From Fragilaria crotonensis (lineage: Eukaryota > Bacillariophyta > Fragilariophyceae > Fragilariales > Fragilariaceae), in contig JAKSYS010000258.1 in NCBI GenBank assembly GCA_022925895.1, forward strand, positions 1 to 64,000: a stretch of DNA of 64,000 nucleotides, written 5' to 3'. Below are positions 46,032 to 57,137 of this stretch, piece after piece. The position numbers and the translations under genes were made by a program. Within the stretch, counting starts at the first letter, position 1. Every line of letters starts with the position of its first letter. Below the pieces are notes generated by a model. That model was not told the origin of the DNA. It searched no databases and saw only the letters and a list, made by a program, of their open reading frames with translations.

Positions 46032-47638
46032 ATGTTGCGGATCCAAGTCGTCGTCGCCAGTCGGCGCTTGAATGCCCTCTCTGTTCGACCCTTTTCAACT
46101 TCGTCATCGCACTGGAACTGGAATGCTAGTGATTCAGCCACGAAGAAGGGTAGTTCTCCGGACAATGCGTTAATAACTGCTTCTGTGGATCCGCTCCTCC
46201 AAACTCAAGTCCTTGGAAAATGCGAAAATCTACATACTAGTATCATGCCCCTCAATGAAAAGATCCGGGGTCCCTTGGCCAAAAACTCCAATCAGGGTAC
46301 TGCTCTACCCTTTGTCTTTCTTGTCGGCAACCATTCGTCAGGAAAATCGAGTTTCATCAATTACATTCTGGGCCGCCCGGTGCAAGTGGCTGGCGTCGCT
46401 CCCACCGACGACACATTCACCGTCATCTTGCCCGGTCCGCAAGACAACGACCAGGATGGACCGGCTTTGATTGGTGATCCTGATTTGGGATTCTCGAATC
46501 TACGACAATTTGGACCGACCCTGATTCACCACACGCAACTCAAGGTTCGTAGGGATATTCAGAATTCAAATTTTATGCTGGTGGATTCGCCGGGTATGAT
46601 TGATTCGCCGCATCAATCGAATACTCAAGATCGAGGATATGACTTCCAAGGTGTGGTCAAGTGGTTTGCAGAACGAGCCGATATTGTCTTGTTATTTTTT
46701 GATCCAGACAAGCCGGGAACGACTGGAGAAACCCTTTCAATTCTGCTGCATTCCTTGGGTGGCATGGACCATAAGTTGCTGATCATCCTGAATAAGGCAG
46801 ATCAGTTCAAAAAGGTAGGCATTGTTCCTGGCATGCTGCTTCATCGGTACATCCGCGTATTCTCGTCATACCATTGCTCACACTCTGGCTCATCAAGATC
46901 CACGATTTCGCTCGCGCTTACGGATCACTCTGTTGGAATCTCTCAAAAGTTATCCCTCGCAAGGACTTGCCACGCATCTTCACCATGTGCCTCCCTGTGG
47001 CCGAAATTGATGGCGAAACGCCGCCCGCCGGTTTGGCAGATTTGCATCAAACCCGAAACGACGTGGTCAGGGAAGTTATGAAGGCCCCAAAACGCCGTCT
47101 CGACAATGTTATTACTCATTTGTACGATTCCGTTCACCAGTTGAAATTGCATGCCACCATGTCCAATCAAATCCGCCATCAGTTCCGTAAGAAATTGTGG
47201 CAACACCGGATTCAGGAGGGGACAGGTTTGGTGACTGGGGCAACGTTCGCGGCGCTCGGGTTCTATTTGCAATTGCCATTGCACTTGACGGGTGCTGCCG
47301 TGGCCGCCACAGTGTTGGGCGTTGGAGGACTATCATGGTACAATACGACCACATTGCAACGCATCGAACATCGACTGACAAGTACGGAAGAATTGGCAGC
47401 CACGTTCCAACGTGTGTACGCAAGAGAAGTCAATGATGGAGACGAGTACATTGCCAGCGTGTGGCAACGAATCCGGGATCCATTGAAAATGGCACTAGAA
47501 ACTCAGGGGTTGCAATCTATCCCACAAGTATCCAATTCAGAACTTGCGGCACTGGACAAGATTTTGTCTGTCGAGATTCCGGAGTTGCGACGGGTTGCAT
47601 CACCCACTCATTACGGAAAACGAGGTGTGGACGAGTAA
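46032..47638 (+). CDS. Mitochondrial EHD/dynamin-like GTPase
   Basis: There are two exons, 46032-46814 and 46898-47638. The 83-bp intron has donor GTAGGC and acceptor CATCAAG; the product is 507 residues. The N-terminus (MLRIQVVVASRRLNALSVRP) is a typical mitochondrial leader. The GTPase domain shows P-loop GNHSSGKSS (about 99-107), switch Thr in APTDDTFT, DSPG and NKAD. After the splice, KIHDFARAYGSLCWNLSKVI matches the EHD-family block following the G4 motif. A C-terminal hydrophobic hairpin (GLVTGATFAALGFYL and AAVAATVLGVGGLSWY) should anchor it in a membrane. EHD and dynamin proteins remodel membranes; the typical C-terminal EH domain is absent. A role in mitochondrial membrane shaping is inference from the leader and hairpin. 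Confidence 0.85.
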
Positions 47639-49095
47639 ATCAAAATATCAAATGAATAGGACGAGGATGATATGTTGCTGCATCACTGAAAATTATTTCG
47701 AACTATCCCATTGGTATCCTGGCCTAGTAGCCTCCTCGCAATTGCAATACCATGTGAATGGTGGCCCCAGCAGCAATATTGTAGTACTCCAGTGTTTTGT
47801 CGTCAGCACTGTACGAAAAAGAACGCGGTGAGTAAAACATGCATCGAGGCCCAGGACATTTTAGTTGTAATCATTGATCTCCGGCAAAACGAACTCACAG
47901 TTGCTTGCCCGAATGAATAAGACGAATTTGATCCACTTGAATGCCCTCTTTCTCTTGCAACGCTTGTTTGACAGCCAAAACCTCGTTTTCTGGTTCAAAG
48001 TTGAAGGCTTGCTTTCGTCCTGTCAAAGTCTTGATGAAAATCTGCATAAACAGTTAAAATTTGCATCAAGTGAGCGAGAAGAAACGAAGAACAAAAGAAA
48101 GGCAACAGGACCAATTATTCGAATATTGTAAAATCTTCTGTCTGTTTCCACCGTCTTCATCAACTTGACGACCAATGTGTTTGTAGAAACCTTGTAATGT
48201 CGACAATCGACATCCTATATTCTCTTTACTGGTTTCGTCTAATCAACGTCCACGAACGATGCATTCCACAAGGATCCTCACCTGCATGATATTGAGACTA
48301 CTTGGTTGTATTAGTGTGAATCAAGAGTCAGAACTGCTTTTCCTGTCGATGAGATACAGCCACAGCAAACGAGTCTATTAGAACGTGCTCTTACAGGTGC
48401 AGTCCTCATTTCGTCGCAAGCCCAGCCGCGAGCCCCGAGAGCCGGCGCAGATCCCTCCGAGGCTCCTGATTCCATTTTTCGCCCAGTACGATACCGGGAG
48501 ATAATATACACTGTACAGCATCGTACACAGGCAGGACAGTATTCGCAAACATGTACTACCGGTAGTAGCGAATGCCAGTAAATGTTGGCAAACGTAAGTT
48601 TCTAGTAGTAGACTGCTTGTGGTACATACAGTCAGTACGCCAGTGCTGATTTGACATAGGAATGCACAACAGTACGAGTTGTGTTGTCGTGAACGCTCTT
48701 GCTGTACTAGCACCTGGTACTAGTACTTGTGAACTTGTGCACTATGACAAACTATGTACCCGTAAATCCAGTAAGTAGGACTCGTCCGTACAGTACCGTG
48801 GTATCATACGGGTATTCACAGCGGCTCAGCACCTCTTCTGAGGCGAGAGGCGAGAGGCGAGACACGACCGTTGGGAGAGGCTTGAGGTGATGGTGGGCGA
48901 TGCTTGATGCTGCTCGTCTGAGACACGGATCTTTGCAAGAGCATCAGCTCCTGTCTCGTCTGAATCGCATCGGACACAGTCATTAATCGACGACAACCAG
49001 TTAGACCTACTACGTCCAAGCAGTACAAACATCAGCATCATCCATCAGATTCCAATCTCTTATATACTAACTGATCGTAATACTACACACACACA
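47639..49095. other. Spacer between the GTPase and the UBM-protein gene
   Basis: I saw no gene. The stretch 48,530-48,800 is GTAC-rich, and a short GGCGAGA triplication lies at 48,842-48,860. The promoter of the next gene should lie at the end of this stretch. Confidence 0.45.
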
Positions 49096-49524
49096 ATGGC
49101 GAAATCTCCAGCACAAGGCCGCAACAACGACAACAAGTCGTCACGCAAGTCGAACGAGGGTGCTGCGGGGAAACACACGAAAAAGTCACCTGCACCAGCC
49201 AAAAAGGAAACAAAAGCCAAGAATAAGACTCAGGGAGGAGGTGGGGAAGGAGGTCGTCGTGGCAAGGGGGGCAAAAACGCTGCATCAGCGAAAGGAAAGA
49301 AGGGACCTGCTCGTGACGCGAAGAAGAAGCCTGCCACTGCGGAAGAGTTGGATGCAAGCATGGATGACTACTGGTTGAAGTCTCAAAATAAGGAAATAGT
49401 GGCCAAGAAATTGGATGATGAAATGGATTCCTATTGGGAGAAAAAGGGCAAGACCGCTGACGCAACTGGAGAAGAAGCTGCTGCTACCGCAACTGCGGAG
49501 GGTAAGGATGCTGCAGAGGAGTAA
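49096..49524 (+). CDS. Small basic protein with UAP56-binding motifs (THO4/CHTOP C-terminal type)
   Basis: A single exon encodes 142 residues. The first 80 are Lys-, Gly-, Ala- and Arg-rich and disordered, including a GGGGEGGRRGKGG stretch. Two copies of a short acidic motif follow: ELDASMDDYW at about 84-93 and KLDDEMDSYW at about 106-115. They resemble the LDxxLDxYM motif of ALY/THO4 and CHTOP, which binds the RNA helicase UAP56 during mRNA export in the nucleus. There is no RRM domain, so it is not a full ALY protein. The motif match is good, the function is inference. It runs tail-to-tail with PPWD1, 147 bp apart, two RNA-processing genes side by side. Confidence 0.7.
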   Translation: MAKSPAQGRNNDNKSSRKSNEGAAGKHTKKSPAPAKKETKAKNKTQGGGGEGGRRGKGGKNAASAKGKKGPARDAKKKPATAEELDASMDDYWLKSQNKEIVAKKLDDEMDSYWEKKGKTADATGEEAAATATAEGKDAAEE

Positions 49525-49671
49525 CTGCACGGCGTTTTGTGGGCTATGGCAGCAGCAGTACTTCGGGCGAAGTTCATCCAAGGCGATAACAGCAATCAAC
49601 ATGACTTATAGCACCACTTTTAACGAGTTCTAACTCAAGGTGACTTCATCCATAGCTTTGCCATTTCTTGT

Positions 49672-51787
49672 TCAATGAATGTCCACACTCAGAATAGAAA
49701 TCTCCGTCGTCGGCTTGTCGTTGTGGTCTGTCTCCACTTTCTCAATCGCTGTGCATACATCCATGCCTTTGCTCACACGTCCAAATACCGTATGTTTATT
49801 GTCGAGCCAAGGTGTTGGACAACACGTTATGAAGAACTGAGACCCGTTGGTGTCTGCGATATCATGTGCATGAGTGATTTGTGATACACGCACATACACA
49901 TAAAGTAACAGATACGCGACAAACAACAAAGTCACCGCCAACTTACTCGGACCTGCATTTGCCATGGACACGGTAAAAGGTCGATCGTGTTTAAGATTGC
50001 GCACGAACTCATCTTCGAATTCTCCGCCCCATATTGATTCCCCACCCGTCCCATCTCCCAATGGGTCACCCGTTTGAATCATGAAATTTGGTATCACACG
50101 ATGAAAGATGCAATTGTCATAATACCCATTCTTGGCATGAGTCGTGAAATTCTCAATAGTTTTGGGCACCTCACGGGCAAAAGCTTGATGTGGATATCTC
50201 CCATACTGGTGCGCAAAATAGCTTCCGACGGCAACGCCGCCACGCCGCTTCTGCCCGTAGCGTTGCTGGCTAGTTGACGATCGTCCGCCGTGGGTGGTTC
50301 ATTCATAATGTCACGACGAAGTTCCACGTCATTGTCGTTGGCATTATTCTTGGCCTCGGCAACCTCAATCGGGTCCACTTGCGAAAAGCAGAAGAATCGT
50401 CGTTGGCGGTAGGCCAGTGTGATGAGGAGCGCATCATTCAACCGTTCCATGGTATCGAAATTCATCGCAGCCTTGCTCCCACCAGTACGTGCCAGTTGCA
50501 TTTGTTGGTTGACTTTCGCGTCCCCTGGACATAGTGTGACCGACAGAAAGCGAAGACCGTTGTTGTTGGCATCATCTTTTCCAACAATTTTGACCACCTT
50601 GCGACGAGCCCAATCCATAACTTTGATTCCAACCAGTGTCGGCACTATGAGATAGTCGCCAGTTGTGTCGAATGTGATGGAAATAGACTGGTGCAAATCA
50701 CTTATTCCCTTTGTTACTAAACCGAAAATGGGTGATTCTTGCATCATTTCTCGTTCAATCGCAGCGCGTTTTCCGTATTCCAGGGCATCCATGTCATGAG
50801 AACGGAAGGTTTCATCATAAACCTTGAGACGTTCATCGAATCGAATAACAATCATTCCCGACGCGTGATTCATGAGATAAATGATTCCATTCCTCCCATA
50901 TAGTGCATAGTGCGATCCGCTGGTGGCAAGTGCGAGACACGATGTTTTCTTTCGGAACAAGGCATACATGCCCGTGTCTGCTTTGGATGCATAGGCAATA
51001 CCCTCAACTGACGCTGATCCCAACTGATTTTGAGTAGCACACCAGAGTTCAATAACTCCCTTTTGATCTGTACTCATTACACACTGATGTCGAGCATTAT
51101 AAACCATTGCAGTAATTGGTGCAGCATGGAGATGAATAGTTTTGAGTTGAGAAAGAGTATCCAGCTCGTAGATCTGAATTGATTCGTCCATTGCCAGGGC
51201 AAGACTGTCTTGTCCAAGCAACACCGCTGGGCCAATAGTCTTTGGCGACGACGAACCCAATCCGTCGTCCCGAATCCTGATCATGCCGGTAACATCAAAG
51301 GTACTAACGTCATATACCTTGATAACACGATCGATCCCCACAGAAACTACAGTATCACCTTCACTCGAAACCACCAAATTGATGACAGCACCCACGTGAG
51401 CCGTGAAGCTCTTTACGAATTCAAGACACGGAGATAACGCGGAGACTCCAGCCGAGGCGCTGACCGCACTTTGTCATTGTCGTCGTTGTCTTCCTTATTA
51501 TGGATTGGATCAATCGTCATACGTTTCCAAAACTTGACAACTCCATCCTGCGATGCCGTTACGACGTATCCATGCTTCTCCGACGATACGGCGTGAGTTA
51601 CAATGTCACGATGCATCAAGGATACATGATAGTGCGAGCTTGTTGGAATCGCTTGCCATGGCTGTTTACGACGTTTCTTCAATTTTGGTTCTTCATCTTG
51701 CTGTTGATTTTGATCTTGTTGTTGGTTGATGTTATTGTCGATGCTGTCAATGCTATTGTTGACCTTCTTCTTGGTCTTGTCCGCCAT
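49672..51787 (-). CDS. PPWD1: PPWD1-like WD40 cyclophilin (peptidyl-prolyl isomerase), with one frame break
   Basis: There are three exons on the minus strand: 51787-51523, 51445-49947 and 49853-49672. The introns are 77 bp (donor GTATGA, acceptor GGAG) and 93 bp (donor GTAAGT, acceptor CGCAG, joining to AGPNTNGSQFF). The WD40 part begins with [20 protein letters not shown] and continues with [13 protein letters not shown] as in human PPWD1. The C-terminus is a cyclophilin domain: [39 protein letters not shown] and [16 protein letters not shown]1 is a spliceosome-associated isomerase. Around 50,165 the frame changes inside RCPK-TIENF, where homologues are continuous. The spliced length is one base short of 649 codons (human: 646 residues), so a base is missing in the AAAA run there. 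Confidence 0.92.
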
Positions 51788-53486
51788 GGTTTTGATGTCT
51801 ATTATGTAAACTCGCGTGATGTTCGTGGATATTTTGGTTGCAGGTGGGTGGATGGACAGGCAATTGAAGAAAATGAACTAATGTACTACAGTACCTAGTA
51901 GCTACTCTACTAGTAGGAGACTATCTTAGACTTAGACTACAACTTGGTCGCGACGGTGCTACACTCTATTGTCTCTGTCAACTCAATTGTCTCGCATTCG
52001 GCACAATGTCATAGGATAGCAGATGCAAGTCTGTGCGGATGTGAGAAAAGGATTTCCCACATGTCGTGCCGTTCCTAAATGTATCCCTCGCGTTTCTGTC
52101 TCAGGATCTCGCGATCTTTTCTCAGGCCAACATTTTACAAACTCCAGGGAACGGTTGCACATCTAAATGGTTTGGTCCCTCAGGACGATTCAAGTTTTCT
52201 TACATAGAACGTTGTCATTCATGTCCAGGAACACTTGAATGAAAGTGCAGCAGGGTATTTGTATACTGTCGTCATTCATGCTTCATGATGTGAGTAAAAA
52301 GGAATGATACGTCCATCATGAAAGATGAACACGGACAAGCACGCCAATATTGGTGGATTGCAAGAGAAAAATGCAACAAGGCAAAGAAGGCAATCGAGTT
52401 GCCTCCCGCTCGTCTCCCGATTGGATCGTAAATTTGTGCTCCATTCCGTTTCCGTTGGTAAAGGTGTCGGTTGCCATACAGTTGATTTTCAGTTCTCTTT
52501 TAGTGATCCGGCGAGTTCTTTACGACTCTAATACAGTCACGAACATCACGACTCCTTAGCGATCCTTCCGGTTTGGAACGTCATTGCATTTATCGCAGGG
52601 TATCATACGTGCTCTCTCCGGACCAGCAGGCTCCTTCACCTGCAATCTTTTGCTGATGTAATGGATTGCATTATTGTGCTTGCACAAAGATTGATGACAA
52701 GGGATGTATCGATAGCTGCCTCCTGGGTCGCATGTGGAATGACGCTGGTGCAGAATTCGGAGGAAGTCCAACAGCTGTTCCCAACAATCTTGTCGGATTC
52801 GCGGCTCTGACTCCCGCATAGCAGTGTTCATGGATTACGAATGTTGTAGCATACCGAAGCATCCATCGAAGTGCAATTAGTTGAAGGTGGCGCTCAGAGC
52901 GAACGATCCCCGAATTTAGGATCCTGATCTTTGTTGAATACGTGCAGCGAGCTTAAAGCCTGTCAGTCCTGATACATGAAACCTGTTCATGCTTCGCTTT
53001 AGTTGGTTCACCAAGAAGGCGTACGGATTGATTAGGACACATTTTCCGTCAAGGGTGTCGTCCGACGGTCCGTTAGTCATGTTAGAGGAGTTCAGATCTC
53101 ACAGCGAACCCTTTTATTGAGGTAGTTGAATCCGCTGTCATGTACGAGTGCTTTGCCTTCACACTCCGTTTGGAAGGTGCGGTCTCTGCCCTTGTATGTT
53201 AATGGTGTATCTGCTGGCGCAAATGCATATAGGTTCTTGGTTGTACAGTAGAAGTACTTGTAGTACAGTAGTACTGTAGTGCAGTGGATCATATAGTTCC
53301 TAGAGCAGGGTACTGTAGTACCGAATAAGCAAATCAATACTGTAGTACCAGGAGGTACCGTTAGCGCCCATACACGCCATACACAACCGCAAAATCTGAA
53401 AAGATACTTGGACGAGAATATTGCTGTACGACGTATACTACATTGCCGCGGAACTCGAGTATAGTTGCAACAAATTGACTCATTGC
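51788..53486. other. Spacer between divergent PPWD1 and the DUF5107 gene
   Basis: No coding region was found. The last 300 bases contain GTAC- and CAGTACTGTAGT-type words. The region should hold the two divergent promoters. Confidence 0.45.
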
Positions 53487-55985
53487 ATGCGAGCGGATCA
53501 GAAGATGTGTTCGAATGGCCCAGTCGGAAAGCCGTTCAATGCTGTCTTTTGTCGGCATGTCATGATAGTGCTCGCAACTCTGGCATCCGTATGCTGGCTT
53601 CTTCGCTATCAATACCGCTACGAAACGCATTCGTCGTCCCGTTTCAGAAGCTTCGAAAAACTGAACCACAGTTTTCGCAACGCTACCGTATCTTGGGATG
53701 TGGAACGCATCCGTGTCTCGTCCACTGGTCCCTCCAGTACTCTACCCTACTTTTTCTTCATGTCCGCGAACGTTGAAGGCGGCAGTCTCTACACTGGTTA
53801 CAATTTCACAGGAGGGAGGGGCGAACCCGATGTGTGGAGTGCTCGAACCTCGTGTCCCGATGACGTCTTTGAAAACATTGCGGAGGACCAGCGCGTACCA
53901 CAATTGCCTTGGAGACTGCAAGAAGATTGGGGATGTGAACGGGAGGATCAGAATGTGAGCGTGCTGGTATTAGAGAACGATTACTTGAGAGCGGCAATTA
54001 CTCCGCAGTGGGGTGGCAAAATTTGGTCCCTGTTTGATAAGAAAAATCGTCGACACATGTTTTTCAACAATCCAGCCCACCAGCCGGCCAACATTGGATA
54101 CAGAAAGGCGTGGTCATCGGGAGGGTGTGAATGGAACTGGTCTCCCGGTCACAGTGGACATTCCGTTTTCACCGAATCGCCTGTGTGGACGGCCGTTTTG
54201 GACACAAAATACGGTCCCCTCGTTCGAGTATGGGAATACGATCGTCAGAATTCTACTATATGGCAGGTGGACATGTTATTGTATCGCGATACATTATTAG
54301 TGCATCCAAAGATTACCAATCCTACGAGCCTCGATGTGAGAGGCTACTGGTGGACTTGCGTCGCAATGCGAATTGATGGCCCACGAAATCGGATCCTGAC
54401 ACCTGCGACAATTTCGATTGATAATGGGGGCCAATGTACACCCTGGCCATGGGGTGACTTTACATTGCCCAATACTAGTTTCCATGGTCCTGATGTGCAC
54501 GGTGATGACTGCCTGGAGGACAACACCTGCGCATGGCAAAGTGACATGTCCTTTCTGGGCAACATCCCCGCTAGCAATGACTTTTTCTTTCACATTGCCA
54601 AGAATCAAACGCCCTGGATTGCTCATGTGCAAGAAGATGGCTACACAGTGGTCCACTCGCACCCCGAATTTCTCAACGGTACCAAGTTCTTTCAATGGGG
54701 GTGGAATGAACACGGTACATGGAATCAAGACTTCTTATCCGCCACTAACACCACATGTATCGTGGACGGCGTCGAGTCCGATGTGTACGACCCGAATTGT
54801 ATGGCCGACCATCCCGGTCGGTATACCGAGCTTCAAATCGGACCAGCAAGGACGCAAATGCACACGTTCTCATTGCCTAAAAATTCTACGTTGGAATGGA
54901 CTGAATGGTTTAAGGGGTACCAGGCAGATCGATCTACGATGCAACATCGAAACTATCAAGTGTCCTTGGAAGCTGTACAGTCTTGGTGGACTAGTTCAGA
55001 CGGAGTTTCGGAGTCGCTCTTGGAGAAGATGGATGATCTTCTTCGTACAATGGCGGATGTTCCACCGACTCCGGACCAAATCGTAAGTCGAGGCATGCCT
55101 TGGGGCGGTCTTCGGCAGAAGCTCGAGAAGACCTTGTCGGAGACTGGCTCGATCGAAACCTTTGCCCCGGGTTGTCCGTTTCCAGAACCAGAGGCAGATG
55201 TAGAAACCACACCTTGGTTGGAACTCTTGGAAACGGGTACATTTTCCGACGAGACCTTGTCGCTCACTCCCGTCAATTTTGAAGTTAGTGACGAGTGGGT
55301 TCGTGTGTTGCAAGTTGCAGTAGATTTTGGCAAGGCGACTTGGTTGCATTTTCTCTTTCTTGGTACACATGCATTGGAGGTAGGAAATGCCAAGCTGGCT
55401 GCCGAGCTGTTCGAAGCGTCCATGACTCTCCAACCATCCGTTCATGCAGCACGAAATCTAGCAATCATGGCACCAACCCAAGATGAGGCGATTGCACGGT
55501 ACAATCAAGCATGGTTGTTGTGGAAAGCGCTCGATTCAGAGACAGATCCGACTGCAGCCCAACTAGGAGCTGATCTTGCTGGTGAGTTCTGTGGTTGGTT
55601 ATTAGGGAATGAAAGGTGGACGGAACTGGATCTTTTTCTGGATTCCCTTCGAACGTCGGGACCTGTTACTCAATCATTCTTGGGCAAAGATCGTGTCTTG
55701 CATGGTCTTACCGGCGTTGCGGTCTATAAAGGAGACTTTGATACTGCAATTTCGATTTTGCGGAACAACTGCTTTCCCACCTACGGATCGCTACGGAGAA
55801 ACCTCCTTGCTCTTTGGTGGGATGCGCAAAAGGGCAATGCCGTGTCAGAAAAAGGAGGTACACCTTTAAGTACTCACGAACTCCTGGCGTTGCGCAGGCG
55901 GCTGCGATGTGATGGCGATGAGAGTCAACACGGGATCGACGATCCTTGCATATGCGGCCCTCCAAATCTCGGATATCGATACTAA
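53487..55985 (+). CDS. DUF5107-domain protein with N-terminal membrane anchor and TPR-like tail
   Basis: A single exon encodes 832 residues from the first in-frame ATG (53487). A membrane segment (MIVLATLASVCWLL) at about residues 27-40 with basic flanks looks like a signal anchor, placing the rest in the lumen or outside. From about 150 to 490 the sequence matches the DUF5107 carbohydrate-enzyme-like domain: LRAAITPQWGGKIWSLFDKK, HMFFNNPAHQP, WSSGGCEWNWSPGHSGHS and GYWWTCVAMR. Bacterial members combine this domain with TPRs next to sugar-processing genes. Here a helical region at about 600-760 (ELFEASMTLQPSVHAARNLA) is TPR-like. Many N-glycosylation sites (NXT) support a secretory route. A role in glycan handling is inference; no catalytic residues are established. 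Confidence 0.78.
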   Translation: MRADQKMCSNGPVGKPFNAVFCRHVMIVLATLASVCWLLRYQYRYETHSSSRFRSFEKLNHSFRNATVSWDVERIRVSSTGPSSTLPYFFFMSANVEGGSLYTGYNFTGGRGEPDVWSARTSCPDDVFENIAEDQRVPQLPWRLQEDWGCEREDQNVSVLVLENDYLRAAITPQWGGKIWSLFDKKNRRHMFFNNPAHQPANIGYRKAWSSGGCEWNWSPGHSGHSVFTESPVWTAVLDTKYGPLVRVWEYDRQNSTIWQVDMLLYRDTLLVHPKITNPTSLDVRGYWWTCVAMRIDGPRNRILTPATISIDNGGQCTPWPWGDFTLPNTSFHGPDVHGDDCLEDNTCAWQSDMSFLGNIPASNDFFFHIAKNQTPWIAHVQEDGYTVVHSHPEFLNGTKFFQWGWNEHGTWNQDFLSATNTTCIVDGVESDVYDPNCMADHPGRYTELQIGPARTQMHTFSLPKNSTLEWTEWFKGYQADRSTMQHRNYQVSLEAVQSWWTSSDGVSESLLEKMDDLLRTMADVPPTPDQIVSRGMPWGGLRQKLEKTLSETGSIETFAPGCPFPEPEADVETTPWLELLETGTFSDETLSLTPVNFEVSDEWVRVLQVAVDFGKATWLHFLFLGTHALEVGNAKLAAELFEASMTLQPSVHAARNLAIMAPTQDEAIARYNQAWLLWKALDSETDPTAAQLGADLAGEFCGWLLGNERWTELDLFLDSLRTSGPVTQSFLGKDRVLHGLTGVAVYKGDFDTAISILRNNCFPTYGSLRRNLLALWWDAQKGNAVSEKGGTPLSTHELLALRRRLRCDGDESQHGIDDPCICGPPNLGYRY

Positions 55986-57137
55986 TGCAGATATTGGTCC
56001 TTGATCCTTGTCATCCACTAATTAGGCAGCATCCCAGGCAGCTCCGAAATTCCAGGTGTTCCCGTGGACTCGATAAGCTTGGATCGATCCTGATTACGGC
56101 GGCATTCCACGATGCTCCATCGGCTCGAAGTTGCTCGCGCGACACGTAACAGAAAACAGAACTACTTTCCACAGACCATGCAAAATCCATACGAGTCGAC
56201 GGCGTGCAAAAGCACGGAAAAACTATTGTACTATAGTTCCTGAGGAACATTGACTCGGAGGCATTTCACTCTGTTCTCCGGAATATAAGTGTCCAGATGC
56301 CTCACCCTTGCTCTAAGATATAATAACTCCACGGCTGCGGGGACTTTGGACATTCGGAAACGCACTTCTGTCTGGTAATGTGTGAGACGTAAAAACTTCG
56401 AAACGCCGCCCGGAGTTTCGCGACGGCCCTCGACCGGGAGCCGCGAGTCCCCGTTCAACCGCAAAAGCTTGCCTAGACTTTATCGACTGCGACATTGGTA
56501 TCTAAATAGATATGTTGCGCCGGCATGCACTACGTCATAGCTATGTGACAAGTAGTGTGGAGCCGGCATGCACTACGTCATTGATAAGTGACTTAGACCG
56601 TCACGCCGGCATGCACTACGTCATTCATAAGTGACGAGTAGCGTCACGCCGGCCTACTTGAAAACATAGGATCTGAAAGGTATGTCGAGCAGGCATGCAA
56701 AGCTGTATCTGGAAAACGTTCTGAAATTTAGAACCAAGGACACCATGGTCGTACAACCCAATCCGGATTTTGATTCGTTGAGTTCAGAGCAGAGCACGCC
56801 TCGCCGCTTTAAGTGATTTCGAGGCAGGCGACTGACTGATCATGATCAGCGTCGATTGTCAATGGGTTTAAGGGTTCCGACAAATTGCATCTACACGAAA
56901 TCTCATTTAGAAAAAACAATAAATACTTTCTTGCCGTAAGTACCGGTCATTTCAAAATTGCGTTGATTCAGTGATTCTAGACCTTTCGACTACTTCCCAA
57001 ACTTTTGAGGCACAACAAGTGTGTCTGACGCCAAGCTGAAAGGAGATTGCGAGAATCGTCTCGGGAGTGGGGCGTAATTGGTGTTTTCATCAAACTCTTA
57101 TATTGCTGAAAGGCACTCGTGACGACGTTGCATCGCA
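55986..57137. other. Spacer containing the 43-bp repeat
   Basis: There is no supported gene here. It holds the 3' flank of the DUF5107 gene and the likely promoter region of the next gene. The repeat at 56,519-56,655 is the only clear structure. Confidence 0.45.
56519..56655. promoter_or_regulatory. 43-bp tandem repeat with ACGTCA (CRE-like) motifs
   Basis: GCCGGCATGCACTACGTCAT starts at 56519, 56562 and 56605, exactly 43 bp apart, and the next GCCGGC is at 56648. Each unit contains ACGTCA, the third is followed by GCGTCA, and GTGAC words lie between. ACGTCA and GCGTCA (inverse TGACGC) are the core words of the CO2/cAMP-responsive elements known from the diatom Phaeodactylum. The array lies 480 bp upstream of the ATG at 57138. 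A role as enhancer of that gene is inference. Confidence 0.6.

Noticed and set aside
56519-56655. CRISPR-like array of regularly spaced repeats
   Set aside because: There are only three units with similar spacers and no cas genes; a promoter or satellite repeat is more likely.
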